Counted from the first letter of the stretch, positions 1-8,014 are shown. The stretch is 64,000 nt of DNA from Clostridiales bacterium (GCA_015055725.1 SVHO01000001.1:1-64000), one strand, 5' to 3'. A program made the numbers and translations. The notes: generated from the letters alone by a model not told the origin.

Positions 1-1
1 G

Positions 2-430
2 AAGTTCAACGAATGGGAAATGAAAGGCGTTCCTATCCGTATAGAAATCGGCCCGCGTGATATCGAAAATAATCAAGTTATGATTATGCGTCGTGATACG
101 CTTGAAAAAACTGCGGTTTCAATAGACAATTTAGAAACCGAAATCCCCGCGCTTTTAGACGTTATTCAAAAGGATATGTTGATAAAATCAAGAGAGCGTC
201 GTGACCAAAAAATCGTCACGGCAGATAGCCTTGAACAAATTCTTGCAGGCGTTGAAAACAAAAACTTCGTAAAAGCCGGTTGGTGTGGTTGCCGTGAGTG
301 TGAAGACAAGGTTAAAGAAACCGCTTCCGCCACCGCTCGCGTTATTTGTGCTGAAGACGGCGCGCCCGAAAAGTGTGCAATATGTGGAAAACCTGCTAAG
401 CACACCGTGATATTTGCTCGCGCCTACTAA
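2..430 (+). CDS. proS: Prolyl-tRNA synthetase, C-terminal fragment (5' truncated by window edge)
   Basis: This frame is open from the first bases, so the gene starts upstream of the window and only about 142 C-terminal residues are visible. ProRS charges tRNA-Pro in translation. The visible part reads as the end of the anticodon-binding domain (KGVPIRIEIGPRDIE), then the C-terminal zinc-type extension of the archaeal/eukaryote-like (type 3) ProRS, with WCGCRECE and CAICGKPA cysteine pairs and a terminal aromatic Tyr. That C-terminal Tyr is typical of this subclass. The Met at position 20 is internal, not a start. The stop codon is embedded in the 5' arm of the hairpin repeat that follows directly. 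Confidence 0.93.
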   Translation, partial: KFNEWEMKGVPIRIEIGPRDIENNQVMIMRRDTLEKTAVSIDNLETEIPALLDVIQKDMLIKSRERRDQKIVTADSLEQILAGVENKNFVKAGWCGCRECEDKVKETASATARVICAEDGAPEKCAICGKPAKHTVIFARAY

Positions 431-554
431 ATAAAGGCTTATAAACGTCGTTAGGCGTCGTTAACTGACTGCGCCGTGGATTTCGATGACCAGACGGTCT
501 ATCTCATCCCACGGTTTGTCGAGCCTAGCCTAACTCGTTTCTAATCCTTTATTT
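429..554 (+). repeat. Hairpin repeat element, copy A (family of five loci)
   Basis: About 126 bp that fold as nested stems. P1 is AAATAAAGG (429-437) with CCTTTATTT (546-554), continued by TTATAAAC with GTTTCTAA. P2 is GTTAGGC (450-456) with GCCTAAC (528-534). P3 is CCGTGG with CCACGG. P4 is GATGACC with GGTCTATC, carrying one bulged base. The same architecture with different paired sequences recurs near 3123, 14282, 42049 and 60737. It starts on the proS stop codon. Function unknown; it could be a structured RNA tail or a mobile hairpin repeat. Confidence 0.8.
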
Positions 555-828
555 ACAACGACAAACAACAAGACGGAACGTTTCTGCTTTGCGTTTTGAC
601 TTCGATAACCAGAGACGGTTAATCTCACCCAAAACGCGTCGCGAGCCTACTGCAACTCGTTTCTAATCCTTTATTTACAACGATAAACAACAAGGCGGAA
701 CGTTTCTGCTTTGCGTTTTGACTTCGATAACCAGAGACGGTTAATCTCACCCAAAACGCGTCGCGAGCCTACTGCAACTCGTTTCTAACCCTTTATTTAC
801 AACGACAAACAACAAGACGGAACGTTTC
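541..828 (+). repeat. Tandem array of a 122-bp unit derived from the hairpin repeat
   Basis: Two near-identical 122-bp units (541-662 and 663-784) plus a 44-bp partial third unit (785-828). Each holds the P3/P4 hairpin (GCGTTTTG with CAAAACGC, and GATAACC with GGTTAATC) and the 3' arms of P1 and P2. The 5' arms of P1 and P2 are replaced by a spacer beginning ACAACGA. The array therefore looks like tandem amplification of the 3' part of an element. The last unit breaks off at GTTTC. Confidence 0.85.
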
Positions 829-842
829 GTTTTAAGTGTTTA

Positions 843-871
843 ATATATTTTATCAAAAAAGAACATACTAG
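843..871 (+). promoter_or_regulatory. Candidate sigma-E-like promoter for the 909 gene
   Basis: ATATATT (843-849), a 14-base spacer, then CATACTAG (864-871). This partly fits the mother-cell sigma-E pattern (ATATT, 14 bases, CATACAnT). The match is imperfect: 6 of 8 at -10 and 5 of 7 at -35. A small CGGT/ACCG hairpin and an AGGAG site follow before the ATG at 909. The remainder of the gap from 829 shows nothing else. Confidence 0.3.
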
Positions 872-908
872 AAAATGCGGTAAAAACCGTGTTATAGGAG
901 CAATATAA

Positions 909-1778
909 ATGTTAACTTTTATTAGCCTAGGAAAGCAACTAACTTTAGAAAATTGGCAAGTTTGGTTGACTGCTATATTTACGGCTTTAATTCCAATAGT
1001 CTTTCACGTTTTAAGGGGCATAGGTCTTTATAAACTTGCAAAAGACAAAAAACTTAAAAGCGCATTTATGGCGTGGATACCTTTCGTGTGGGTTTTCGTT
1101 GCGATAAAACTCATAAGCGAAACTCGTTTTTTTGGAAAGAAAATCGGCAATTTTGCAGTTGTTATAACCGTTATATTTGCACTTGCAGAAGTGCTAACTT
1201 TAGCTTATGAATTTATGGCGTATTTCCCGTTTATCGGCAACTATTTGATGGGAAATCAAATAATCGTGGATTCAACCGTTTACGAAAATTTACCAACTAA
1301 CTACTATGAACTTTGGGCAAATTTTGGCGTTTACGGCGTGCAAGGAACTTTCGTAAATCCTTATAAAAACATTGACCTTATCGTCAAGATAATGAACGGC
1401 ATTTATTACGTTTCTGCCGTATTAGATATTTTGTCCGCAGTTATTATCGTCACGGTGTTTATCAATCTTTTCAAAAAATACTGGCCACAACACTTTGTAG
1501 TTGCGTCAATTTTATCACTTTTTGGCTTAGACGGAATATTCATTTTCCTTATCCGCAACAAAAAGCCTATAAAATATACCGATTATTTGCGTTCGCGTTA
1601 TCAACAATACGGCCCTTATGGCCCAAATCCGTATGGACCAAACCCTTACGGGCGAAATCCATATGCAAATCAAGGCAATTCTGCGCCGAGCGAACCCGAA
1701 TCACCTTTTGAACAATTTCAAGACGAAAAGGATAAAAAACCCGAAGAACCTTTTTCTGATTTTTCAGACAAAAAATAA
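909..1778 (+). CDS. Membrane protein with Pro/Gly/Tyr/Asn-rich cytoplasmic tail, unknown function
   Basis: 289 residues, not recognised. Hydrophobic segments lie at about residues 15-36, 53-68, 80-108 and 155-185, with a further one near 195-215, so this is a polytopic membrane protein. The tail from about residue 235 has short GPNPYG-like repeats (YGPYGPNPYGPNPYG) and then an acidic/lysine-rich end (EKDKKPEEPFSDFSDKK). AGGAG lies 6 bases before the ATG. A weak sigma-E-like promoter upstream would fit a sporulation role, but this is inference only. It is followed by mnmE after 12 bases. Confidence 0.75.
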   Translation: MLTFISLGKQLTLENWQVWLTAIFTALIPIVFHVLRGIGLYKLAKDKKLKSAFMAWIPFVWVFVAIKLISETRFFGKKIGNFAVVITVIFALAEVLTLAYEFMAYFPFIGNYLMGNQIIVDSTVYENLPTNYYELWANFGVYGVQGTFVNPYKNIDLIVKIMNGIYYVSAVLDILSAVIIVTVFINLFKKYWPQHFVVASILSLFGLDGIFIFLIRNKKPIKYTDYLRSRYQQYGPYGPNPYGPNPYGRNPYANQGNSAPSEPESPFEQFQDEKDKKPEEPFSDFSDKK

Positions 1779-1790
1779 TCTTTGTAAACT

Positions 1791-3128
1791 ATGATTAACG
1801 ACACTATATCGGCAATTTCAACCGCGCTTTCAGCAAGTGGTGTTGCCGTGATAAGAATAAGCGGACCTTCTGCTTTAAATATTGCTCAAAAAATGTTTAT
1901 CCCCGTTGGAAAAACGGGGGTTTCTGACTTTGAACCGAACAAAATGTACGTAGGCGAAATTGAAGCCGATGGTTTTAAAGATTACGGAATGTGCGTATAT
2001 TTTAAAGCACCCAAAAGTTTTACGGGTGAAGATTCGGTTGAATTCCATTGTCACGGTGGAATAGCCATAACTAAAGGCGTGCTCAAAAAAACCCTTTCGC
2101 TTGGTGCAAGGCTTGCAACTAACGGCGAATTCACAAAGCGCGCGTTCTTAAACGGCAAACTTTCTTTATCATCCGCCGAGGGGCTTATCGATATGATAAA
2201 TAGCGAATCGGAAAGTGGTGTTAAGGCGGGTTATTATCTTTATAGAGAAAAACTTACTGCCGAAATTAACGCGATGCAAGACGATATTACCGACGTTCTT
2301 GCTCAAATTGATGCTGATATGGATTTTCCCGAAGAAGATTTAGAGCAAACGTCAACGCTTGCAGTTGAAAACACGTTGAATTCAGTCGTTCAAAAAATAG
2401 ACGCGCTTTTAAAAACTTATCGTACGGGTAGAACGCTTAAAAACGGCGTTCGCGTTGCAATCGTTGGGAAGCCAAACACGGGCAAAAGTTCGCTCCTTAA
2501 CGCACTTTTAAATTATGATAAAGCAATCGTTTCAGACGTTGCTGGAACAACTCGCGATATAGTTGAAGGAAACCTTGATATAAACGGCGTTCGCTTTAAT
2601 TTTTCAGACACCGCAGGCATTAGAGAAAGCGGTGATAAGGTTGAAGAAATGGGCGTTTCGCTCTCTAAAAAAGTTTTAAGCGAAAGCGACGTGATTTTGT
2701 TTGTTTTAGACGGCGGGTTTATAACTCAAGAAGACGAACAAATTTATTCACTTGTAAAAGATAAAAATTTAATCGTTGCAATCAACAAAACTGATAAAAA
2801 CGATTATAAAGACGACAGGGCAGACGTTTACGTTTCTGCGCTTAAAAAGCACAATCTTTCCCAATTAAAAGAGTTGCTTTTTGAAAAAAGCGTAGGCAGT
2901 GGTTTAGACCTTAACGGCGATTTTTTGTGTGAAGAGCGTCACTTTAACGCCCTTTTACGCGCCAAGGAAAAATTGCTTTCCGCCCTTAATTCCATCGGAC
3001 TTGTCACTCTTGACCTTTTAGCCATAGACGTAAAAGACGGTTGGGATGCTCTCGGTGAGATTTCAGGGCGTACCGCAACTGAAGATATAATAAATGATAT
3101 CTTTTCTAAGTTTTGCGTAGGAAAATAA
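1791..3128 (+). CDS. mnmE: tRNA modification GTPase MnmE (TrmE)
   Basis: 445 residues, normal length. With MnmG it installs the cmnm5 group at wobble U34 of certain tRNAs, using folate and GTP. The N-terminal folate-binding domain starts TISAISTALSASGVAVIRISGP. A Ras-like G domain is inserted in a helical domain, with P-loop GKPNTGKSS from residue 226 and switch II DTAGIR. The protein ends with the family CxGK signature (C442-V-G-K), whose Cys is essential in characterised MnmE. No mnmG follows, unlike in many Bacillota. No strong SD is seen before the ATG, so it is probably translationally linked to the upstream gene. Its TAA lies inside the 5' arm of the next hairpin element. Confidence 0.97.
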   Translation: MINDTISAISTALSASGVAVIRISGPSALNIAQKMFIPVGKTGVSDFEPNKMYVGEIEADGFKDYGMCVYFKAPKSFTGEDSVEFHCHGGIAITKGVLKKTLSLGARLATNGEFTKRAFLNGKLSLSSAEGLIDMINSESESGVKAGYYLYREKLTAEINAMQDDITDVLAQIDADMDFPEEDLEQTSTLAVENTLNSVVQKIDALLKTYRTGRTLKNGVRVAIVGKPNTGKSSLLNALLNYDKAIVSDVAGTTRDIVEGNLDINGVRFNFSDTAGIRESGDKVEEMGVSLSKKVLSESDVILFVLDGGFITQEDEQIYSLVKDKNLIVAINKTDKNDYKDDRADVYVSALKKHNLSQLKELLFEKSVGSGLDLNGDFLCEERHFNALLRAKEKLLSALNSIGLVTLDLLAIDVKDGWDALGEISGRTATEDIINDIFSKFCVGK

Positions 3129-3250
3129 AGTCTTATAAACTTCGTTGCAGGTCGTTTCTGCTTTGCGTTTTGACTTCGATAACCAGAGACGGTTAATCTC
3201 ACCCAAAACGCGTCGCGAGCCTACTGCAACTCGTTTCTAATCCTTTATTT
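3123..3250 (+). repeat. Hairpin repeat element, copy D
   Basis: 128-bp element overlapping the mnmE stop codon. P1 is AAATAAAG (3123-3130) with CTTTATTT, continued by TTATAAAC with GTTTCTAA. P2 is GTTGCAG with CTGCAAC, a different but fully complementary pair compared with copy A (GTTAGGC with GCCTAAC). P3 is GCGTTTTG with CAAAACGC. P4 is GATAACC with GGTTAATC. The middle is nearly identical to the tandem units at 541-784. Confidence 0.8.
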
Positions 3251-3341
3251 AGATACAAAAAAGATAATCTAATCATTTATAAAAAAGTGGTTGGTTAATT
3301 AATTTAATTTTTAAAAATTATATCATAGGGGGAATGCGAAT

Positions 3342-4241
3342 TTGGTAAATCTTGAACTTTACAGGGTTTTTTATACGGTTGCTAAATGTGGAAGTTTAAC
3401 TAAGGCAGCCGAAGAACTTTATATTTCGCAACCTGCCGTTTCGCAAGCGATAAAGCAACTTGAAACCCAACTTGGCGGAAAACTTTTTAATCGCACGCAC
3501 AAGGGTATGGAATTATCGGATACGGGCGGAAAACAAATTTTTTCTATGGTTGAAAAGGCGCTTAAGCTATTTGATGAAGCGGAAAGCAAATATTCAGAAC
3601 TTAAAGACACGGCAACGGGAATAGTTAGAATATGCGCGTCAGACACGGTTGCAACGCACTTTTTGTTGCCATACATAAAAGAATATCACGAAAGGTATCC
3701 AGACGTTAACTTGATTTTGCAAAACGGCACGTCAAGTGAAACGATTGAGCTTTTGAAAAACAATAAAGGTGACGTAGGGTTTGTTAATTTGCCTATTGAC
3801 GATAGTGATATAAACCTTTCAAACACGGTTATGCAACTGCACGACACTTTTGTTGCAAGCGAAAAATTTAGCGAACTTTTCGACGGGGTGGTTGACTTAA
3901 AAAGATTGCAAGATTACCCGCTTCTTATGCTTGAATTATCAACGGCAACAAGGCAGGCAATCGTAAGTTTTGCGCATTCACAAGGCGTACATTTACACCC
4001 AGAAATAGAACTTGCAAGTTTAGAACTTATGACCGAACTTGCAAAAAACGGCATAGGTATTGCGTGTATCCCGCGTGAATTCGTTAAGCACGAATTAGAA
4101 GAAGGGAGTTTAAAAGAAATTAAAACTAGTCCATCTTTACCAACGCGTGCGTTAGGTCTTGCCTTGCCAAAGGACGGCAATATGATTTTCGCCGTGAAAG
4201 AATTCATAAAAATGTTAAATGAAGATAAAGGGGGAAAATAA
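3342..4241 (+). CDS. LysR-family transcriptional regulator
   Basis: 299 residues, the usual LTTR length. The N-terminal winged helix-turn-helix (LYRVFYTVAKCGSLTKAAEELYISQPAVSQAIKQLE, written here in part) covers about residues 4-60. A periplasmic-binding-like effector domain covers about 88-295. A TTG start is chosen because the nearby ATG at 3334 hits an in-frame stop at once and AGGGGGA sits at the right distance upstream. It resembles the CysL/YwfM subgroup; the effector is unknown. It is immediately followed (no gap) by uppP, so the two are co-transcribed. Whether it regulates uppP or a distant gene cannot be told. Confidence 0.9.
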   Translation: MVNLELYRVFYTVAKCGSLTKAAEELYISQPAVSQAIKQLETQLGGKLFNRTHKGMELSDTGGKQIFSMVEKALKLFDEAESKYSELKDTATGIVRICASDTVATHFLLPYIKEYHERYPDVNLILQNGTSSETIELLKNNKGDVGFVNLPIDDSDINLSNTVMQLHDTFVASEKFSELFDGVVDLKRLQDYPLLMLELSTATRQAIVSFAHSQGVHLHPEIELASLELMTELAKNGIGIACIPREFVKHELEEGSLKEIKTSPSLPTRALGLALPKDGNMIFAVKEFIKMLNEDKGGK

Positions 4242-5027
4242 ATGGAAATTTGGCAAGCGATAATTTTAGGCGCGGTTCAAGGTTTTGCAGAATTTTTGCC
4301 TGTTTCGTCAAGTGGTCATCTAATTTTAATACAAAGATGGCTTGGCGTGACCGAAGGTAGTTTATTCTTTGACGTTATGCTTCACGTGGGAACGCTTATT
4401 CCCGTAATCGTAGTGTTTTTTAAGGATATTCTTGAACTTTTCAAAAAGCCGTTTAACAAAATTTTGTTGTTGATTCTAGCAACGATACCCGCTATGTTAA
4501 CGGGCTTGTTGCTTGGTGATTTGGTTGAAGGCGCGTTTTACACAGGCAATCTTTTATCGGCAATTTTGCTTTCAGCAACCTTTTTGCTCACGGCAACCGA
4601 ATTGTTCTTTGCAGAAAGAGCGAGCAAAAAGAACAGCACTTTGCCTTTAAGTGTTAAGAGTGCAACTTTTATGGGCTTAGCGCAAGGCGTTGCAATCGTG
4701 CCTGGGCTTTCACGTAGCGGAACGGTTATTTCGGCAGGATGTTTTTGTGGACTTGAAAGAACTAAGAACGCAAGTTTTGCTTTCCTTATGAGTATACCCG
4801 TTATTGCGGGCGCAGGATTGATTGAGGGATATAAATGCGTTAAAGCGGGCATAGTAATAGAGCCGTTGCCCTTGATTTTTGGTGTGATAACGGCTATGAT
4901 AACGGGCTATATTGCAATAAAAACAATGCTTAAAGTTATCAAGAAAGCAAACTATAAGTGGTTTTCTCTATACCTTGTAATTATGGCTATTGCATCTATC
5001 GTGACGAAAGTTGCGTTCGGTGTTTAA
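4242..5027 (+). CDS. uppP: Undecaprenyl-diphosphatase UppP (BacA)
   Basis: 261 residues, integral membrane enzyme that dephosphorylates undecaprenyl diphosphate to recycle the lipid carrier for cell-wall synthesis, and can give bacitracin tolerance. The two family signatures are present: the N-terminal QGFAEFLPVSSSGHL block with Q13, E17 and H26, and the second PGLSRSGTVIS block near residue 155. Several hydrophobic helices span the rest. It starts directly at the stop of the LysR gene, with AAAGGGGG as the ribosome site. Confidence 0.97.
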   Translation: MEIWQAIILGAVQGFAEFLPVSSSGHLILIQRWLGVTEGSLFFDVMLHVGTLIPVIVVFFKDILELFKKPFNKILLLILATIPAMLTGLLLGDLVEGAFYTGNLLSAILLSATFLLTATELFFAERASKKNSTLPLSVKSATFMGLAQGVAIVPGLSRSGTVISAGCFCGLERTKNASFAFLMSIPVIAGAGLIEGYKCVKAGIVIEPLPLIFGVITAMITGYIAIKTMLKVIKKANYKWFSLYLVIMAIASIVTKVAFGV

Positions 5028-5062
5028 TAAAAATTAAAGACAAATAGACAAAGGAGAAAAAA

Positions 5063-5689
5063 ATGAAAAAGTTTTTTGGAGAATTTAAAAAGTTTATAAC
5101 CCGTGGCAACGTGGTTGATATGTCAGTCGGCGTTATCGTCGGCAGTGCGTTTACGGCAATAGTTAACGGAATGGGCAACTTTGTGTTAAAGCCTATTATC
5201 AATTGGATTTTGGCACTTATTTTTGGAAGCAATTCGCTTGACGGAATTTTAACTTATCTTAAAAAAGTTGAAATCACCGATACAGCAACCGGCATCACAA
5301 CCGTTGACCTTACAAAGTCAATCTATATTGATTGGGGTTCACTTATCAACGCGATAATAAACTTCTTAATCATTGCTTTCGTGCTCTTTACTATCGTTAA
5401 AATTATAAACGGCATGAAAGATAACAACGAAAAGTTTAAGAAAAATTTTGATAAATTGCACGTTGATAAAAACGAAAGAAAAGAACTTAAACAAGCTGGC
5501 ATAAAACTTAGCGATAGAAAAGCCGTTAAGGCATACTTTGAAGAAAAAGAAGCAAAGGCTTTAGCGCAAGCGGAAGAAGAAAAACGCATAGCGGAAGAGA
5601 AAGCAAAGGCGGACAGGCTTGCAAACCCCACCACAGAAGATTTGCTTAAAGACATAAAAGTTCTTTTGGAAAAAACCTTAGAAAAATAG
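5063..5689 (+). CDS. mscL: Large-conductance mechanosensitive channel MscL with extended C-terminus
   Basis: 208 residues; typical MscL is about 130-150. The channel opens under membrane tension to release solutes in hypo-osmotic shock. The N-terminal amphipathic helix and TM1 (KKFITRGNVVDMSVGVIVGSAF) and TM2 (about residues 90-112, INAIINFLIIAFVLFTIVKI) are clear. After the normal cytoplasmic helix the protein carries about 60 extra residues, a charged Ala/Glu/Lys-rich probable coiled coil (EEKEAKALAQAEEEKRIAEEK), and then a segment ending in LLKDIKVLLEK like the usual MscL terminus. The extra coil thus looks inserted before the conserved end. AAAGGAG precedes the ATG. Confidence 0.95.
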   Translation: MKKFFGEFKKFITRGNVVDMSVGVIVGSAFTAIVNGMGNFVLKPIINWILALIFGSNSLDGILTYLKKVEITDTATGITTVDLTKSIYIDWGSLINAIINFLIIAFVLFTIVKIINGMKDNNEKFKKNFDKLHVDKNERKELKQAGIKLSDRKAVKAYFEEKEAKALAQAEEEKRIAEEKAKADRLANPTTEDLLKDIKVLLEKTLEK

Positions 5690-5694
5690 AAACA

Positions 5695-5727
5695 AAAAAA
5701 CGACTGGTAAAAACCAGTCGTTTTTTT
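5695..5727. terminator. Bidirectional intrinsic terminator between mscL and mgtE
   Basis: Stem CGACTGGT (5701-5708) with ACCAGTCG (5713-5720), flanked by an A-run on the left and a T-run on the right, so it can end both converging transcripts. Confidence 0.92.
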
Positions 5728-5749
5728 ATACGAATTTTTATAAATATTT

Positions 5750-7108
5750 TTATCCAAGCAAAGTTATTGCGATTGAGCAGTAAATAATTAAAGATAAAAC
5801 GTCAACGATAGTCGTCATAAACGGGCTTGCAACGACGGCAGGGTCAAGCTTGCATTTTTTCGCAATAAGCGGGAGCAAGCATCCGACGAGCTTTGCCATA
5901 ACCACGGTTATAAGCAAAACTGATGAGACTACTAGCGCAACGTCAAGCGTCACGTCGTTATACAAACTGTCTATAAAATATAGTTTTAAAAAGCAAACTG
6001 CCGATACCGTTAATCCAAGCACGAAAGATGCTAAAAGTTCTTTTAAGATTACTCTAAACGCGTCTTTAAACTCAACTTCGCCAAGCGCAAGCGCACGGAT
6101 AATAGTTGCAGAAGACTGATTGCCAGCATTACCCGCAGTGCCCATAAGCATAGGAACGAAAGCGTATAAGACGGCGGATAGTTGCGCTTCGTAATTAGAT
6201 AAAACCAAACTTGTGAAAGTTGCTGAAATCATTAGTAGCAACAACCACGGCAAGCGCGCTTTCCAAATGCTAAAAACCGATTGTTTTAAATAGGGTTTTT
6301 GGTTTGGCAAGATTGCGGACATTTTTTGGATATCTTCGGTGGCTTCTTCTTGGATAACGTCAACAGCGTCGTCAACGGTGACGATACCAACTAAGCACCC
6401 TTCTTTATCGATAACGGGAAGGGCAAGGCAACCATACTTAGAAAACTTTAACGCAACTTGCTCTCTGTCTTCAAGCGTTTCGGCAAAGATAAAGTTAGAA
6501 TCCATAACGTGTGCGATAAGTTCAGTTTTTTCTGATAAAAGCATATCGCGAACGGAAACGACGCCTATAAGTTTCTTGCGACGGTCAGTCACGTAGCACG
6601 TATAAACTGTTTCTTTATTAACGCCCGTGCGCCTTATTTTATCAAACGCTTCTTCAACCGTTAAGCTTGCTGAAAGAGAAACGTATTCGGTGGTCATTAT
6701 AGACCCTGCAGAATCAACGGGGTATTCAAGAAGTTGGTTTATAAGTTTGCGGTTTTCGGGTGCGGAGTTTTTTAGAATACGCTTAACCACGTTAGCAGGC
6801 ATTTCTTCAATCACGTCAACCGTGTCGTCAAGGAACATATCGTCAACCACTTCTTTCAATTCTTTGTCCGAAAAGGCTTTAATAAGCGTTTCTTGGGTGT
6901 CTGCTTCTATTTCTACGAAAACGTCACTTGCGAGTTCTTTTGGCAAAAGCCTAAAAAAGAGAACTTGCTCTTTATCATTTAGATAGTTTTCGATAAAGGG
7001 CGCAATATCGGCGGGTTCCATATCAAGCAAAATAATTCTTAAGTCCACGAACTTTCGCGTTTCAAAGCAAAAACTTAATCTTTCGTATACTGCTTGTAAA
7101 TCTTTCAT
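5750..7108 (-). CDS. mgtE: Magnesium transporter MgtE
   Basis: 452 residues, full length. MgtE is a Mg2+ channel gated by intracellular Mg2+. Domain order matches the family: an N-terminal superhelical domain (about 1-125), a tandem CBS pair (about 130-255, with AGSIMTTEYVSL and ACLVGIVTVDDAVDV-like cores), and a C-terminal membrane domain of five helices with the pore signature PMLMGTAGNAGNQSSATIIRAL. The ATG at 7108 has a strong GGAGGG site. Expression is expected to be controlled by the M-box just upstream on the same strand. Confidence 0.97.
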   Translation of the reverse strand: MKDLQAVYERLSFCFETRKFVDLRIILLDMEPADIAPFIENYLNDKEQVLFFRLLPKELASDVFVEIEADTQETLIKAFSDKELKEVVDDMFLDDTVDVIEEMPANVVKRILKNSAPENRKLINQLLEYPVDSAGSIMTTEYVSLSASLTVEEAFDKIRRTGVNKETVYTCYVTDRRKKLIGVVSVRDMLLSEKTELIAHVMDSNFIFAETLEDREQVALKFSKYGCLALPVIDKEGCLVGIVTVDDAVDVIQEEATEDIQKMSAILPNQKPYLKQSVFSIWKARLPWLLLLMISATFTSLVLSNYEAQLSAVLYAFVPMLMGTAGNAGNQSSATIIRALALGEVEFKDAFRVILKELLASFVLGLTVSAVCFLKLYFIDSLYNDVTLDVALVVSSVLLITVVMAKLVGCLLPLIAKKCKLDPAVVASPFMTTIVDVLSLIIYCSIAITLLG

Positions 7109-7131
7109 AAAACCCTCCTTTCAGACAATAA

Positions 7132-7158
7132 AAATGCCCGCGAATAAAACGGCGGGCA
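7132..7158 (-). terminator. Expression-platform terminator of the mgtE M-box
   Basis: Read on the - strand: a stem of TGCCCGC with GCGGGCA and a short A/T loop, followed by a T-run. It lies between the M-box aptamer and the mgtE ribosome site, as in Mg2+-responsive premature termination. Confidence 0.88.
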
Positions 7159-7159
7159 A

Positions 7160-7338
7160 ATAGCACGAATACCACGAAAGCAGTCAACCATACTGGCTTT
7201 AGCACCGTAGGGCAATGAAACTGCATTAAATCACGCCTTGTTTTCGACGGGGTTTGTTAACCAACTAACAGTGTCTCCACTGAGTCGCGGCAGCAGTCCG
7301 TATCCCTATGGTAGCCTTACCTACCGGATTTATTCATT
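7160..7338 (-). ncRNA. M-box (ykoK leader) Mg2+ riboswitch
   Basis: On the - strand the leader holds the conserved M-box blocks in order: a GGTAGGTAAGGCTACC region, then ATAGGGATAC, then CTGCTGCC, and near the 3' end TTTAATGCAG and CGGTGCTAAAGCC. These are the signature strings of the M-box aptamer class, and the downstream gene is mgtE, its classic target. High Mg2+ folds the aptamer and favours the terminator. Boundaries are approximate. Confidence 0.93.
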
Positions 7339-7344
7339 TTTATC

Positions 7345-7373
7345 ATAATATCACCGTGGCAAAAAAATGTCAA
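7345..7373 (-). promoter_or_regulatory. Sigma-A promoter of the mgtE leader
   Basis: On the - strand TTGACA (7368-7373), a 17-base spacer, TATTAT (7345-7350). Predicted start near 7338, directly upstream of the M-box. Confidence 0.85.
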
Positions 7374-7402
7374 CGATATAGCGTAAAAAATTTTTCTAAG
7401 CG

Positions 7403-7861
7403 TTAATTAGGCGTGTCTTCACCGTCAATTTTAGCGTTGAATAAGATTGAACGGTTGATTTCGCGTATGCTTTTAACAAAATCGTCGTATTCTTGGGGGG
7501 ATATAACGATAACCGTGTACGTGCCTTCCTTAAAATATGCAACGAGTTTATCGCTTTTTTTGAAGTGGGTTATGCAAATTATATCATCAACGTTGATTTT
7601 AGAACAGATAAAACCAAAATAAGAATATAATTTGCCGTTTTTAATAACGTATCTCCCGTAAAGCATTAGGCTTATAACTAAAATTGTGAGCGCAAGGTTT
7701 AAAAGAACGATTAATGAGTAAGTGCCCACCTTAAATGAACCCGTTGGCAAAAACTCTATCAAGTTAAAAACGTTCCACGCAAGACCTGCTATTGAAAGTA
7801 TGGCAACTATTACTAATAGTACCCAAACTGACCGTGCATAGCGAAACCTAAAAGACTTCAT
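7403..7861 (-). CDS. Membrane protein with C-terminal bacterial PH-like domain
   Basis: 152 residues. Two transmembrane segments (about 11-33 and 47-69) are followed by a soluble region (about 70-140) of the pattern seen in small bacterial PH-like domains (bPH_4 / YokE-like): KNGKLYSYFGFICSKINVDD, then an Ile-rich strand and an ISPQEYDDFVKSI helix. The function is unknown in the family. AAAGGAG precedes the ATG and a TACAAT -10-like box lies upstream. It is separated from mgtE by the riboswitch region and probably has its own transcript. Confidence 0.7.
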   Translation of the reverse strand: MKSFRFRYARSVWVLLVIVAILSIAGLAWNVFNLIEFLPTGSFKVGTYSLIVLLNLALTILVISLMLYGRYVIKNGKLYSYFGFICSKINVDDIICITHFKKSDKLVAYFKEGTYTVIVISPQEYDDFVKSIREINRSILFNAKIDGEDTPN

Positions 7862-7956
7862 TTTTTATTTCTCCTTTACACTATTGTACTATATGTTGAA
7901 AAAAAACACAAGATGATTTATAAATTTTTTTACTCGTTATAACTTATTTACTTTGC

Positions 7957-7990
7957 TTGCCAAAACCTTTATGATATTGTATAATATCAT
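7957..7990 (+). promoter_or_regulatory. Promoter of the aconitase-family gene with an overlapping dyad operator
   Basis: TTGCCA (7957-7962), a 17-base spacer, TATAAT (7980-7985). The -10 is embedded in ATGATATTGTATAATATCAT (7971-7990), whose 8-bp arms are perfectly inverted around GTAT. A dyad over the -10 is the usual place for a repressor site. Confidence 0.7.
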
Positions 7991-8014
7991 TACTTACATT
8001 TAGGGAGAACTTTT

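Noticed and set aside
450-534. GTTAGGC...GCCTAAC arms of the hairpin elements as integron attC sites
   Set aside because: attC sites have the order RYYYAAC...GTTRRRY; here it is reversed, other copies use unrelated arms (GTTGCAG/CTGCAAC), no cassettes lie between copies and no integron integrase was seen.
429-828. CRISPR array
   Set aside because: The 122-bp period, the near-identity of whole units and internal hairpins do not fit repeat-spacer structure, and there are no cas genes.
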